From: CAZPAH01 sp964584495
Lineage (GTDB): Bacteria; Krumholzibacteriota; Krumholzibacteriia; Krumholzibacteriales; Krumholzibacteriaceae
DNA length: 38,134 nucleotides
Assembly (NCBI GenBank): GCA_964584495.1
Contig: CAZPAH010000010.1
Coordinates: forward strand, 1-38,134
Reading direction: 5' to 3'
Of the stretch, positions 24,664 through 33,014 are shown one piece after another; positions within the stretch are counted from its first letter, which is position 1, and each line of letters opens with the position of its first letter. The position numbers and the translations under genes were made by a program. A model generated the notes under the pieces. The model saw only the letters and a program-made list of their open reading frames with translations. It was not told the DNA's origin and searched no databases.

Positions 24664-26916
24664 TCACTCTTCCCTGATGCCCCATTCATCGAAGACGACA
24701 TCCGCTATGCTGTCGACCGTTGAATGGTTGAAGAACCACAGCGGCAGCCCGAAATGGAACGACCTCGCGTTTTTGGCGATACCCTCATTCACCTCCGGGA
24801 CAACATCCGCATACTTGTCGATCCAGACCGCGAAAACCGTCCTGTCCACAGGCGATCTGGAATTACGGGCGCGCATTCTATACATGGGATGGAAACATGC
24901 CTGCGAGCTCAATCCCGTCTCCTGCATCCAGTATGCGGGATCGTACATCTCGACATACATGAAACCGCGAACGTGGGGATCGAAAAACATCCCCGGGGCG
25001 ACTATCTCCGGCCTCAACCTCAGATCGCGCGGAAGGCCCTCGCAGCCGGCGGTAAGGGGATCGCTGTCGTCCCTGTACCCGTAAAGCATGCCGTCGTATT
25101 CGACCCGCCTTACGGGCATCGTGGCGCTCGACTTGAAGGTGCCGACAACCTTGTCCAACACCGATATGCAGTAATCCCTGTAGCCCATGCAGTAGACGCC
25201 GCTCGTATCCTGAGAGTTCCCCGACATCTCGTACTTGAAGGTCACGGGGAACTCGGGCGGATTGGGGAATATCACGGACAGCCCTCCCTGGGCCCTCTCC
25301 GAGCGGCCCTCCGTCCAGAGATGCCCGCCCTTGGTGAGAAATATCGCGAGATAGTTGATCGCGACCGTTCCCCCCTGGCTCGTGAGCGATTCGGGCGTGA
25401 ACTTGATCACCTGCGCCAGCCCGGTGATTGTCGCCGAGCTGTAGGTCCAGATTATATTCTTGTACTTGCCGACATATTTCATCTTGGGAGGAAGCAGGTT
25501 GTTCGCCGCGCAATCGTAGATGTCCCGGGTAGGCTCAAAATCGATGGCCCCTTCGCAGATATCGATCCAAAAATTGTCGTGCTCCGTCTCTGTGGGCATC
25601 TCCCTAAGAGGTTTCGGAACGTTGTTCGACTCGAAATCATCGACCCAGAGGAGGTTCCTCTCCATCGAGAAAGGCACTATCTCAATGATTATTTCGCCCC
25701 TGGTCAGTATCCCGCCGTTATCGACCGTCTCTACCATGAAAGAATGCGTCCCCGCGTAAAGGGTCTTCTGGGGGGCTGTTTTTGTGAAAGGGCTCGGTAT
25801 AACGGCCCAGTCGCTCGGGTTGAGAACATCCTGGACATCCCAGCCGTAGCGGAAACTCTTTATCTGTCCGCCGTAGCTGCTGGCGTCGGCCTTCCACCTG
25901 AAATTCAGCGGCACTCCCGGGGGAATCTCCTTTATTGCAGCATTGAGGTTCGTTCCGAGAAACTTGAAGCTTCCGAGGTACTGCTCCGAAACCGTAAGGA
26001 GAGGACCGGCCTTCTTGGAAACGAGGAATTTCCTGACATTTTCGTCCAGAATGAATACGGCCGACACCGCCCCCGCCTCATCCTTCGCCTGCAGCGCGAA
26101 TATGTGCCTCTTGTTGTCCTCGAGGATCTCGTCATCGCCCAGAATCGTCGATCTTCCCGAATCGCCGGGAGCGTCGTAGTCTATCCACGGACCCCATTTA
26201 TCCTCGTAGAACCATGTATTCTCGTTCATGTCCTTTACTATATTCCAGCCGTATTGAGGGGGGTATACTCCGTCGTGATCCGTGTCCAGCATCCAGAGAT
26301 ACCTTATCGAATCCGGAGGTTGGGTGTTATTTGGAACGTCGATCGGATCAGTCCCGGTCCAGCAGAAGGTTATCACCCAGCTGTAATCCCTTACCGGCCC
26401 ACGCGGACATTCGATCAGAACGGATGGCGCCAGCGTGCGGGCGGTGAAAGATCTTCTTGCCGCAGTGGACCTCATCCCTTCACCGTCCACCGCTCTTATG
26501 AAGAAGGTGTGCGTACGCTGGTACTCCGTGTATGCCGGGTTGTCCGCGTAAGGCCTGGGGAAGCTATCGGCCAGTACTTTGAAGGTGCTGTCATATACGT
26601 CGGTCCTATTCCACTTGTCTAGACCCATCGTGTCCGTTTCCATGAATCCGATAGGATCGCCGGTGACTATCGAATACTCGAAATACTGGACTTCGCCGTC
26701 GGGATCCCACCCAGACCAGTAAAAATGGACCTGGTAGCTGGTCGTGTCGTTCTCCACGGGACCGCTTGAAAGTGTAACCTGCGGAGGCTGGTTGGTAACC
26801 TCGGTTCCCGTGAATACGCTGTTGGAGCAAGCGGCAAATAGACCGACGGCCATCAAGAACACCGCCAGCGCGATTCTTATGACGCGGTCTTCCCTATTAT
26901 CTGATAAAAAACTCAT
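24664..26916 (-). CDS. large lipoprotein with Ig/fibronectin-like repeats, function unknown
   Basis: A protein of 750 residues from ATG 26916; ATG 26934 is an alternative six codons upstream. A positively charged start and hydrophobic stretch lead to the lipobox LFAAC (Cys30). Repeated beta-rich modules open with NQPPQVTLSSGP and contain WSGWDPDGEVQYFEYS, as in fibronectin/Ig-like surface proteins of FCB candidate phyla. The C-terminal half (about 400-750) has no family I recognise. There is no catalytic motif. It lies just upstream of the PHP hydrolase on the same strand, so the two may work together at the cell surface. Confidence 0.75.
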   Translation of the reverse strand: MSFLSDNREDRVIRIALAVFLMAVGLFAACSNSVFTGTEVTNQPPQVTLSSGPVENDTTSYQVHFYWSGWDPDGEVQYFEYSIVTGDPIGFMETDTMGLDKWNRTDVYDSTFKVLADSFPRPYADNPAYTEYQRTHTFFIRAVDGEGMRSTAARRSFTARTLAPSVLIECPRGPVRDYSWVITFCWTGTDPIDVPNNTQPPDSIRYLWMLDTDHDGVYPPQYGWNIVKDMNENTWFYEDKWGPWIDYDAPGDSGRSTILGDDEILEDNKRHIFALQAKDEAGAVSAVFILDENVRKFLVSKKAGPLLTVSEQYLGSFKFLGTNLNAAIKEIPPGVPLNFRWKADASSYGGQIKSFRYGWDVQDVLNPSDWAVIPSPFTKTAPQKTLYAGTHSFMVETVDNGGILTRGEIIIEIVPFSMERNLLWVDDFESNNVPKPLREMPTETEHDNFWIDICEGAIDFEPTRDIYDCAANNLLPPKMKYVGKYKNIIWTYSSATITGLAQVIKFTPESLTSQGGTVAINYLAIFLTKGGHLWTEGRSERAQGGLSVIFPNPPEFPVTFKYEMSGNSQDTSGVYCMGYRDYCISVLDKVVGTFKSSATMPVRRVEYDGMLYGYRDDSDPLTAGCEGLPRDLRLRPEIVAPGMFFDPHVRGFMYVEMYDPAYWMQETGLSSQACFHPMYRMRARNSRSPVDRTVFAVWIDKYADVVPEVNEGIAKNARSFHFGLPLWFFNHSTVDSIADVVFDEWGIREE

Positions 26917-27095
26917 TCTGACACCCGGAAGCATAAGCGGTCAACCGCCTACCTTACCTGCCCGAAACCGGAAACATCACCCGGGGCAGCCAGTTACGCG
27001 GCGATCAACCCATTCATACCCTTTATCAATATATAACCTCGGCTCCGGGGAGTAAAAAGGTTTTTAATTTACAAGCTTAATTTCAAATGGGTTAT

Positions 27096-27506
27096 TCAAG
27101 GGCCGTCATACGATTGCTCGCTACCGCACGGGATCTCCGAGAGCCAGCTGCGCGCGGATTCCAAATCCCTGAAGATCTCCATCTCGATAGGTATATCACT
27201 TGACAGGGAAACGAACATCCGGGCCAGCCCGAAGGCGACATTGGATGATACGTAGAACGCCCATTTCCCCGGACCGAACATCGCATGTTCCATCTGGAGG
27301 AGCTCCTTCCCGCGCCAGATGGCCTCGTAGAAGAGCTGTGACAGGTCTCCCGATGAATAATCGTGAAGGATCCCAATCCCCGGTCGAAACTCCCGAATCT
27401 TCGTTATATCCCGAAAGCTTGAGAGCAACTCCTCTTCCGTAATTCTCCCAACGGCCCTGATGACGACCACATCGAGCGCCTCATCGAAACCGTACTCGTA
27501 AGGCAT
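27096..27506 (-). CDS. small SpoIIAA-like/STAS-like cytoplasmic protein
   Basis: A protein of 136 residues with no signal or membrane segment. The pattern starts with a beta-strand pair (DEALDVVVIRAVGRITEEELLSSF reads as strand-turn-helix) and continues with alternating helices and strands, such as RPGIGILHDYSSGDLS. This resembles the SpoIIAA-like fold of proteins annotated as PF11964/STAS relatives. The assignment is by pattern only. AAGGA lies five bases before ATG 27506, and a possible promoter is at 27633-27659. Its role is unknown. Confidence 0.6.
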   Translation of the reverse strand: MPYEYGFDEALDVVVIRAVGRITEEELLSSFRDITKIREFRPGIGILHDYSSGDLSQLFYEAIWRGKELLQMEHAMFGPGKWAFYVSSNVAFGLARMFVSLSSDIPIEMEIFRDLESARSWLSEIPCGSEQSYDGP

Positions 27507-27818
27507 TATATTCCTTTTTTAAATAATTAGAAATTTCCACTTTGATGATACCGCCCAAAACCGATATTCCTTACCAAACAAGCATTGCCAATATCGGTAC
27601 AATCGCTCCCACAAGATACTATTTCGATAATTATTTTATAATAATATTGGGCATGTCAACTGTTTTATAGAGCATTTATTTATTATTAAATAAAATACGT
27701 AACACAGGCAATAATGCATTCCATATTCGTCTACATTTATTTACGCCCGGTACTCGCTGGTTTACACATGTAAACGCTTCTTTACCGAAACGCCGGCGCA
27801 ATCACGTTGACGGTCGGG
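27507..27818. other. AT-rich intergenic region with two inverted repeats
   Basis: This 312-base gap is AT-richer than its flanks and holds no supported gene. ACCGATATT (27560-27568) is inverted at 27590-27598 with a 21-base spacer, in the leader of the minus-strand SpoIIAA-like gene. GTTTACA (27760-27766) is inverted at 27769-27775 with a two-base centre, a shape typical of a dimeric repressor operator. The second lies just past the stop of the ABC operon. Confidence 0.5.
27633..27659 (-). promoter_or_regulatory. possible sigma70 promoter of the SpoIIAA-like gene
   Basis: On the minus strand TTGACA (27659-27654) is followed by TAAAAT (27638-27633) with a 15-base spacer, shorter than ideal. 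The leader would be about 120 bases and include the ACCGATATT inverted repeat. Confidence 0.4.
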
Positions 27819-28616
27819 TCAATCCGCATCCAGCCTGTACTCTTTGAGATAGAGCGTTGCGATAGTGGCGCCGAGAAGAACGGCGGAAAGTAGAAGCAGT
27901 ATTGCCTGCGATGTGACGACCGACAAACCCTCGTCGGATATGAGCAGATTGAAAAGGAAGGATGCTTCGCCGCCGCTGCGAAATCGCGTCATGTCGGGAA
28001 AGACGTTATGAAGATAATGCATGATCGTAAGGAGCCTGATCTTGCTGGGAATGTAGACGACCATGTTTTCCCAGCCGAAGGTGAAAAGCAGCCCCGTGAG
28101 CACCGGCTTCCTGAGCGTGGCGCCGAGGAGGGCGAAGAGGGGAATGTATGCGAACAGGCCCAGAAGAAGGGCTCCACCAGTCTTCAACGCGACTCCTACC
28201 CCCGGCATCCGTCCCAAAGAGCCGCCGAACAGCCGTATCGTCACGAAAGTAAGCGCGAGGGAAAAGAGGATGACCGACGCGGAAATTGTCAGGGCGGAGA
28301 GACTCTTCGCGAGAACCAGCTTCCATTTAGCGACGGGCCTCGTCAGAAGATATGGAAGGGTACGTTCCTCCACCTCCTCCGCTACGATCCCGGCTCCCGC
28401 AAGGGCGGAGATAAGGGGCAGAAGGATGTGCAGGAAGAGGGAAAACGAGATTTGATGAAAAAGCTCTCTTCCGTCCATCCCCTCCCCTGGAAGAAGGGAG
28501 CTGACCGCCAAAAACGCGATCGAGATCCCGATAGAGCTGAACCCGAGCACCGCGATCCATACCGCCTTGCGGCTGTGAAAGGCGTTTCTCAGAAAAAATC
28601 CCGTCAAAAACCACAT
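27819..28616 (-). CDS. ABC-2-type transporter permease
   Basis: A protein of 265 residues with six hydrophobic segments and the amphipathic stretch AGIVAEEVEERTLPYLLTRPVAKWKLVLAK. This stretch is typical of ABC-2 permeases (EExxxGTL-like coupling element). It follows its ATPase by four bases, with AAGG seven bases before ATG 28616. It is the last gene of the four-gene ABC operon. The substrate cannot be told; such pairs export drugs, lipids or polysaccharides or assemble complexes such as Nos. Confidence 0.85.
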   Translation of the reverse strand: MWFLTGFFLRNAFHSRKAVWIAVLGFSSIGISIAFLAVSSLLPGEGMDGRELFHQISFSLFLHILLPLISALAGAGIVAEEVEERTLPYLLTRPVAKWKLVLAKSLSALTISASVILFSLALTFVTIRLFGGSLGRMPGVGVALKTGGALLLGLFAYIPLFALLGATLRKPVLTGLLFTFGWENMVVYIPSKIRLLTIMHYLHNVFPDMTRFRSGGEASFLFNLLISDEGLSVVTSQAILLLLSAVLLGATIATLYLKEYRLDAD

Positions 28617-28620
28617 AACT

Positions 28621-29538
28621 TTACCTTACAAGATAATCGAAAACGGCATCCAGATTTTCGTCCGGAGACCAGAGTGATACGATCTCGAGCCCATTCTCCC
28701 GCACTATTCCTGGAAGTCTCGAATGAAACTCGTCCGGTCTGTCGGTCTCTATCGTGACCCGGTTCATCTGCCTGTCGAACTGAACGGTCTGTACGTCTTC
28801 AAATTGCATCAGACCGGCCGTGAGTACATCCACGTCGCTGCACTCGATCGTGACCTGCAGGGGGTGGGTGTCTATCAACCGGCGGATCTCGTAGATATTT
28901 CCGTGGGCCAGGAGCCTTCCGTGGTTTATCAGGATAATCGTGTCCGTCATCTCCTCCACCTCGTGAAGGATGTGGCTCGACACCACGACCGTTTTTCCCC
29001 TGGCGCCCATCTCCTTGACGAGGTCTATCGTCGCCCTTCTCCCTATCGGATCCAGCCCGTTAAGGGGCTCATCGAGCAAAAGCACCTGCGGATCGTGGGC
29101 CATCGCCTGTGCCAGCTTGATCCTCTGCCTCATCCCCTTGCTGTAACCGCCGATCCTGCTGCCTCCAGACTCCTTCATCGCCACGGTCTCGATCGCCTTC
29201 TCCCCCAAACGTGCCGCTTCCTCGGGCGAGTATCCCTGCATCCGAAGAAGGGACACGACGAAATCCCGCCCCGTCATGTAGCTCCAGAACGAATCCACCT
29301 CCGGGCAGTAGCCGATGTCATGGAAAATGCAGGGGTTGTTCCGGACACCTCTCCCGCCGATTGCGACCTCTCCCCGGCTCGGTTTCAGCTGGCCCGTAAG
29401 AAGCCTGAGAAGCGTGGTTTTCCCGGCGCCGTTCGGTCCCAGAAAACCGGTGACCCCCGGCTCTATCGTGAAGGTGAGGTTATTTACACCGATAACCTGA
29501 CCGTACCACTTTGAGAGATTTCTCACTTCCACATTCAC
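28621..29538 (-). CDS. ABC transporter ATP-binding protein
   Basis: A protein of 305 residues. Walker A is GPNGAGKTT at 34-42. The signature loop is the variant YSKGMRQRIKLAQAM, followed by Walker B VLLLDEPLNGLDP. The last 80 residues form a small regulatory domain common in ABC-2 ATPases. The start is GTG 29538, overlapping the stop of the preceding permease as GTGA, so translation is coupled. It most likely pairs with the permease immediately downstream. Confidence 0.92.
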   Translation of the reverse strand: MNVEVRNLSKWYGQVIGVNNLTFTIEPGVTGFLGPNGAGKTTLLRLLTGQLKPSRGEVAIGGRGVRNNPCIFHDIGYCPEVDSFWSYMTGRDFVVSLLRMQGYSPEEAARLGEKAIETVAMKESGGSRIGGYSKGMRQRIKLAQAMAHDPQVLLLDEPLNGLDPIGRRATIDLVKEMGARGKTVVVSSHILHEVEEMTDTIILINHGRLLAHGNIYEIRRLIDTHPLQVTIECSDVDVLTAGLMQFEDVQTVQFDRQMNRVTIETDRPDEFHSRLPGIVRENGLEIVSLWSPDENLDAVFDYLVR

Positions 29539-30383
29539 CGAACCACCTCCGTCGGCCGTATCCGGAGCTTAAGAACTACGGCCGAAAGAATCACGACCGC
29601 CGAAAGCGCCGCGAAACCGGCCCAGCCGGGGTAACCGTAGGGATTTACCCCCGTGAACAGGATCGATTCCACCTGAAGGATATTCGCCCTTATCGATATC
29701 CACCCCGCATCGTAGCTCCCCGACAGTATCCTGCGCAAGAGATCGGGGATGTAGATCAACGCGAAAAAGGCTATCGCCGCGGTTCGCGTGCCGCGGGCGA
29801 GGGAGGAGAGGGCCAGGATAAATCCACCGAGGGACACGATTACTACCGCTCCCGCGGCTACGATCGACAGCGGCACCATGTACAGCCCGGCGGTCGATGT
29901 CGATCCGCCGTCAATCAGGATATATCCGACAAAAAGCATCAGCGCGGGCGCCACCGTTATCAGGCCCATATAAAAAGCGACTACGAGGAACTTGCCGGCC
30001 AGGTAATCTCCCAGCCCGACCGGCTTGGAGAAGTACAGTGTCAGGGCCTTGTATTTCTTATCGTTGGCGATCAGCCCGGCTCCGCAAACGATCGCAATTA
30101 GAAAAACGAGGAAAGTCTGCCTCTTGATGAAGCCGAGGAAAAAGGACTCGTCGATCTGAATCCCCCCCGCAAGCTCCGCCAGGAACGAACTTCCCCCTAT
30201 CCTCGATGCGGCGTAAACCTGCGCCGCCTTCAATATGAAAGGAACCGCCGATATCAAAATCAGGAATCCGAGGCTCCTTCTCCAGGCGAGCTTGATCCCG
30301 GTCCTCGCTATCTCCAGCCAGGTCGCCGGCCTTTCGCGCAGCGTGCCTTCCCAGGAAAGATACGACCTTTCAAATACCGGCAT
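29535..30383 (-). CDS. ABC-2-type transporter permease
   Basis: From ATG 30383 the protein has 282 residues with about six membrane segments. The soluble N-terminal stretch before the first helix (TWLEIARTGIKLAWRRSL) is usual in this family. ATG 30383 has GGGGAGG exactly six bases upstream, whereas ATG 30389 touches that site and is unlikely. It overlaps the first ATPase gene by 14 bases. It differs clearly from the other permease, so the operon holds two distinct pairs and no recent duplicate. Confidence 0.87.
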   Translation of the reverse strand: MPVFERSYLSWEGTLRERPATWLEIARTGIKLAWRRSLGFLILISAVPFILKAAQVYAASRIGGSSFLAELAGGIQIDESFFLGFIKRQTFLVFLIAIVCGAGLIANDKKYKALTLYFSKPVGLGDYLAGKFLVVAFYMGLITVAPALMLFVGYILIDGGSTSTAGLYMVPLSIVAAGAVVIVSLGGFILALSSLARGTRTAAIAFFALIYIPDLLRRILSGSYDAGWISIRANILQVESILFTGVNPYGYPGWAGFAALSAVVILSAVVLKLRIRPTEVVR

Positions 30384-31323
30384 CTTCATCCTCCCCGATC
30401 AGCTTTACGAACGCGTCCTCGAGTGTCCGGACTCCGGGGACCAGCCTCCGAAGCTGCGCCCCCGTATCCCCGGCGGCCCGGAAAAAGAGAGCCGTATCGC
30501 TCCCTTCCGGAATAGTGACGTCGAGAAGGTGCTTGCCGTCGGTGGAAACGGCGCAGCCGTCGCTTTCCAGCCTTTCGACGAAAGCGGCCCTGTCGCCCTC
30601 TACCCTGACGGAGTATCTCCCCGCGTACTTTCCCTTTATTTCGCCGATCATCGCTTCTTTTAGAAGCTTGCCCCTGTTGATAATCACGACACGGTCGCAT
30701 GTTCGTTCCACGTCGATCAGGATATGCGTTGCGAGTATAATGCTGATGCCGGCACGTCCGGCTATCATCCTTATCAACTCCAGCATCTCGAGCCTCCCCT
30801 TCGGGTCCATCCCGCTCGTCGGCTCGTCGAGAAAAAGCAGGGCCGGGTCATGAACTATCGCCTGCGCGAGCTTGATCCTCTGCTTCATTCCGGAGGAGTA
30901 TGTCTCCACCTTCCTGTACCTCGCCTCGCCCAGGCCCGTCAGAAGAAGGACCTCGTGCGCCCTCTGCATAGCATCGGCGCCGCTCATCCCGCAAAGCTCG
31001 CCGCAGTACTGGACCATTCCCACCCCCGTAAGCCCCGGTATCAGGCAATCGTCCTCGGGCATATAGCCGATGATCTGCCTTATTCCCTTCCTCTCGCGAA
31101 AGACATCGCGTCCGAGTATCGAGGCGGAACCCGAAATATCCTTGACGAGGCCCAGCAGTCCCTTTATCAGGCTCGATTTCCCGGCGCCGTTCGGGCCGAG
31201 AAGCCCGGTCGATCCCTTGGGGAAAACGGCCGAGATCGAGTCGACCGCGTCGAACCCTCCGTAGCTTACCGTGAAATTATCGAGTATTATCGACAAACCA
31301 TACTTCCTGTTCGTTGCCGGCAT
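30370..31323 (-). CDS. ABC transporter ATP-binding protein
   Basis: A protein of 317 residues as drawn. Walker A is GPNGAGKSS at 43-51, the signature is YSSGMKQRIKLAQAIVHDP, and Walker B is LLFLDEPTSGMDP. It is the first gene of the ATPase-permease-ATPase-permease operon. ATG 31323 has no spaced ribosome site. TTG 31296 has AGGAAG six bases upstream and would give a start closer to homologues (MSIILDNFTVSYGG), so the first nine residues are doubtful. It is divergent from the PurF-like gene. Confidence 0.9.
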   Translation of the reverse strand: MPATNRKYGLSIILDNFTVSYGGFDAVDSISAVFPKGSTGLLGPNGAGKSSLIKGLLGLVKDISGSASILGRDVFRERKGIRQIIGYMPEDDCLIPGLTGVGMVQYCGELCGMSGADAMQRAHEVLLLTGLGEARYRKVETYSSGMKQRIKLAQAIVHDPALLFLDEPTSGMDPKGRLEMLELIRMIAGRAGISIILATHILIDVERTCDRVVIINRGKLLKEAMIGEIKGKYAGRYSVRVEGDRAAFVERLESDGCAVSTDGKHLLDVTIPEGSDTALFFRAAGDTGAQLRRLVPGVRTLEDAFVKLIGEDEDAGI

Positions 31324-31507
31324 CTTCCGCCCGCAGCCCGCTTTCCCGCCCGGTCTTCTGTTCCATTACGTGGCCTGCCTCAATTTGTTTCGATCGACGA
31401 TACCGCGCCGGCCGGAGAATATCGTTGAAAGGTCCCGGACGATGCTATATGCTTCCCTCTTTCGCAGTCTCAAAATCGAACAGATCGTGACGCACCGGAG
31501 GTTGATA

Positions 31508-32953
31508 ATGAGCGGATTATTCGGAGTCGTCTCCAAGGACAACTGTTCCGACCTTCTTCTCTACGGAACCGACTACCATTCCCATCTCGGAACCGAGTTC
31601 GGAGGGATCGCCGTCCTGGGAGACGGAATAGTGCGCCGTATTCACGATATTAGCAGGAGCCAGTTCAAGTCGAAATTCTACGAGGACATCCACAAGCTTA
31701 AGGGGAAGATCGGCATCGGAGTCATCAGCGCCCTCGACGAGCAGCCGATCTATCTCAACTCGAAATTCGGACCCCTGTGCATAGCCACCGACGGGTTCAT
31801 CGACAACGCTCACACCCTCGCCCGCCAGATGCTCGCCAGGGGGATAACGTTCAGCGAGGTCGGCGACGGCTTCGTCAACCTCACCGAGTTGATCGGCAAG
31901 TTGATCAACGAGGGGAAAGATCTCATAGACGGGATCGACAGGATGTTCGAAGCGATAAACGGCTCCTGTTCCCTTCTGATCCTCCACAACGACGGGATAT
32001 ACGCAGCTAGGGACCGGCTGGGGTATTCCTCCCTCGCAATCGGAAAGGGAGCCGACGGATGGGCGGTCACATCGGAGACGAGCGCTTTCCCCAATATCGG
32101 CTTCGAAATCTCGAAGTATCTTGAACCGGGAGAGATAGTGCTGTTGGGCGAAAAGGGACCCGTGCAGAAAAGGAAGGGCGGGGATATCAACCAGATCTGC
32201 GCCTTTCTCTGGATATACACGGGCTTTCCCGCCTCGAGCTACGAGAATATCAACGTGGAGACGGTCAGGGAGAGATGCGGGCAGTGCCTCGCCCGCAGGG
32301 ACTCAGATATAGAGATCGACGTCGTCGCGGGGATCCCCGATTCTGGAGTGGCCCACGCGATAGGCTACGCAATGGAATCGGGCAAGCCTTTCAGGCGCCC
32401 CCTCATCAAGTATACGCCCGGTTACGGCCGAAGCTACACGCCGCCGTCGCAGGATACCCGCGACCTCGTGGCCAAGATGAAGCTCATAGCGGTGAAGGAT
32501 ATCATAGAGGGCAACCGGATCGTAATCTGCGAGGATTCCATAGTAAGGGGCACCCAGCTCAAGAACTTCACGGTCAGGAAGCTGTGGGAAGGAGGGGCCC
32601 GCGAGGTCCATGTAAGGCCGGCCTGCCCTCCCCTCATGTTCCCCTGCCGCTTCAACCTGTCCACGAGGAATATAAACGAGCTCGCCGCCCGCCGGGCGAT
32701 ACGAAGCATCGAGGGACACGATATCGAGGACGTATCCCCCTATGTCGATCACACATCCGAAAAGTACGCCAAGATGATCGACTGGATCGCGAAGGATCTC
32801 GAGGTAACGACCCTAAGGTACCAGACCCTGGAAGACATGATCGAGGCGATAGGGCTTCCCGCGGAGAGGGTCTGCCATTACTGCTGGACGGGTCGATACC
32901 CCGGAAGCAGCCTCGCCGCAGATACGGTCGGCGAAGCAGTCGTCAAGGCTTGA
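31508..32953 (+). CDS. PurF-like amidophosphoribosyltransferase with degenerate glutaminase site
   Basis: From ATG 31508 (GGAGG six bases upstream) the protein has 481 residues. The C-terminal phosphoribosyltransferase half is intact, with the PRPP loop RIVICEDSIVRGTQ and the Cys-rich end RVCHYCWTGRYPG. The N-terminal Ntn-glutaminase half is altered. It begins MSGLFGVVS, so the nucleophile Cys2 is Ser (codon AGC). The RYST-type motif is absent. The oxyanion Asn-Gly is Asp-Gly in IATDGFIDN. It probably cannot hydrolyse glutamine and may use ammonia or serve another role. The long reading frame continues upstream to 31271, but the ribosome site and the Ntn start fix 31508. It resembles a second PurF-type clade seen in several bacterial phyla, recalled without a search. 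Confidence 0.85.
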   Translation: MSGLFGVVSKDNCSDLLLYGTDYHSHLGTEFGGIAVLGDGIVRRIHDISRSQFKSKFYEDIHKLKGKIGIGVISALDEQPIYLNSKFGPLCIATDGFIDNAHTLARQMLARGITFSEVGDGFVNLTELIGKLINEGKDLIDGIDRMFEAINGSCSLLILHNDGIYAARDRLGYSSLAIGKGADGWAVTSETSAFPNIGFEISKYLEPGEIVLLGEKGPVQKRKGGDINQICAFLWIYTGFPASSYENINVETVRERCGQCLARRDSDIEIDVVAGIPDSGVAHAIGYAMESGKPFRRPLIKYTPGYGRSYTPPSQDTRDLVAKMKLIAVKDIIEGNRIVICEDSIVRGTQLKNFTVRKLWEGGAREVHVRPACPPLMFPCRFNLSTRNINELAARRAIRSIEGHDIEDVSPYVDHTSEKYAKMIDWIAKDLEVTTLRYQTLEDMIEAIGLPAERVCHYCWTGRYPGSSLAADTVGEAVVKA

Positions 32954-32979
32954 GGGGGCCCTACCGTGGGGTTTCGATT

Positions 32980-33009
32980 TCACGCGGAGGGAAAGATTCC
33001 CGCCCGTGA
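32980..33009. terminator. imperfect hairpin between convergent genes
   Basis: TCACG (32980-32984) pairs with CGTGA (33005-33009) and GGGAA (32989-32993) with TTCCC (32997-33001), with small internal mismatches. It lies between the convergent stops of the PurF-like and racemase genes. No U-tract is visible, so termination activity is uncertain. Confidence 0.35.
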
Positions 33010-33014
33010 TCGTC

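Noticed and set aside
24724..26622. 632-codon plus-strand open frame opposite the Ig-like lipoprotein
   Set aside because: It is the antisense shadow of a GC-rich gene. The minus-strand reading has a lipobox, signal peptide and family-like repeats, while the plus reading has no recognisable domain.
27545..27673. 42-codon plus-strand frame in the AT-rich gap
   Set aside because: No ribosome site, and the frame runs through an inverted repeat and promoter-like sequence of the opposite strand.
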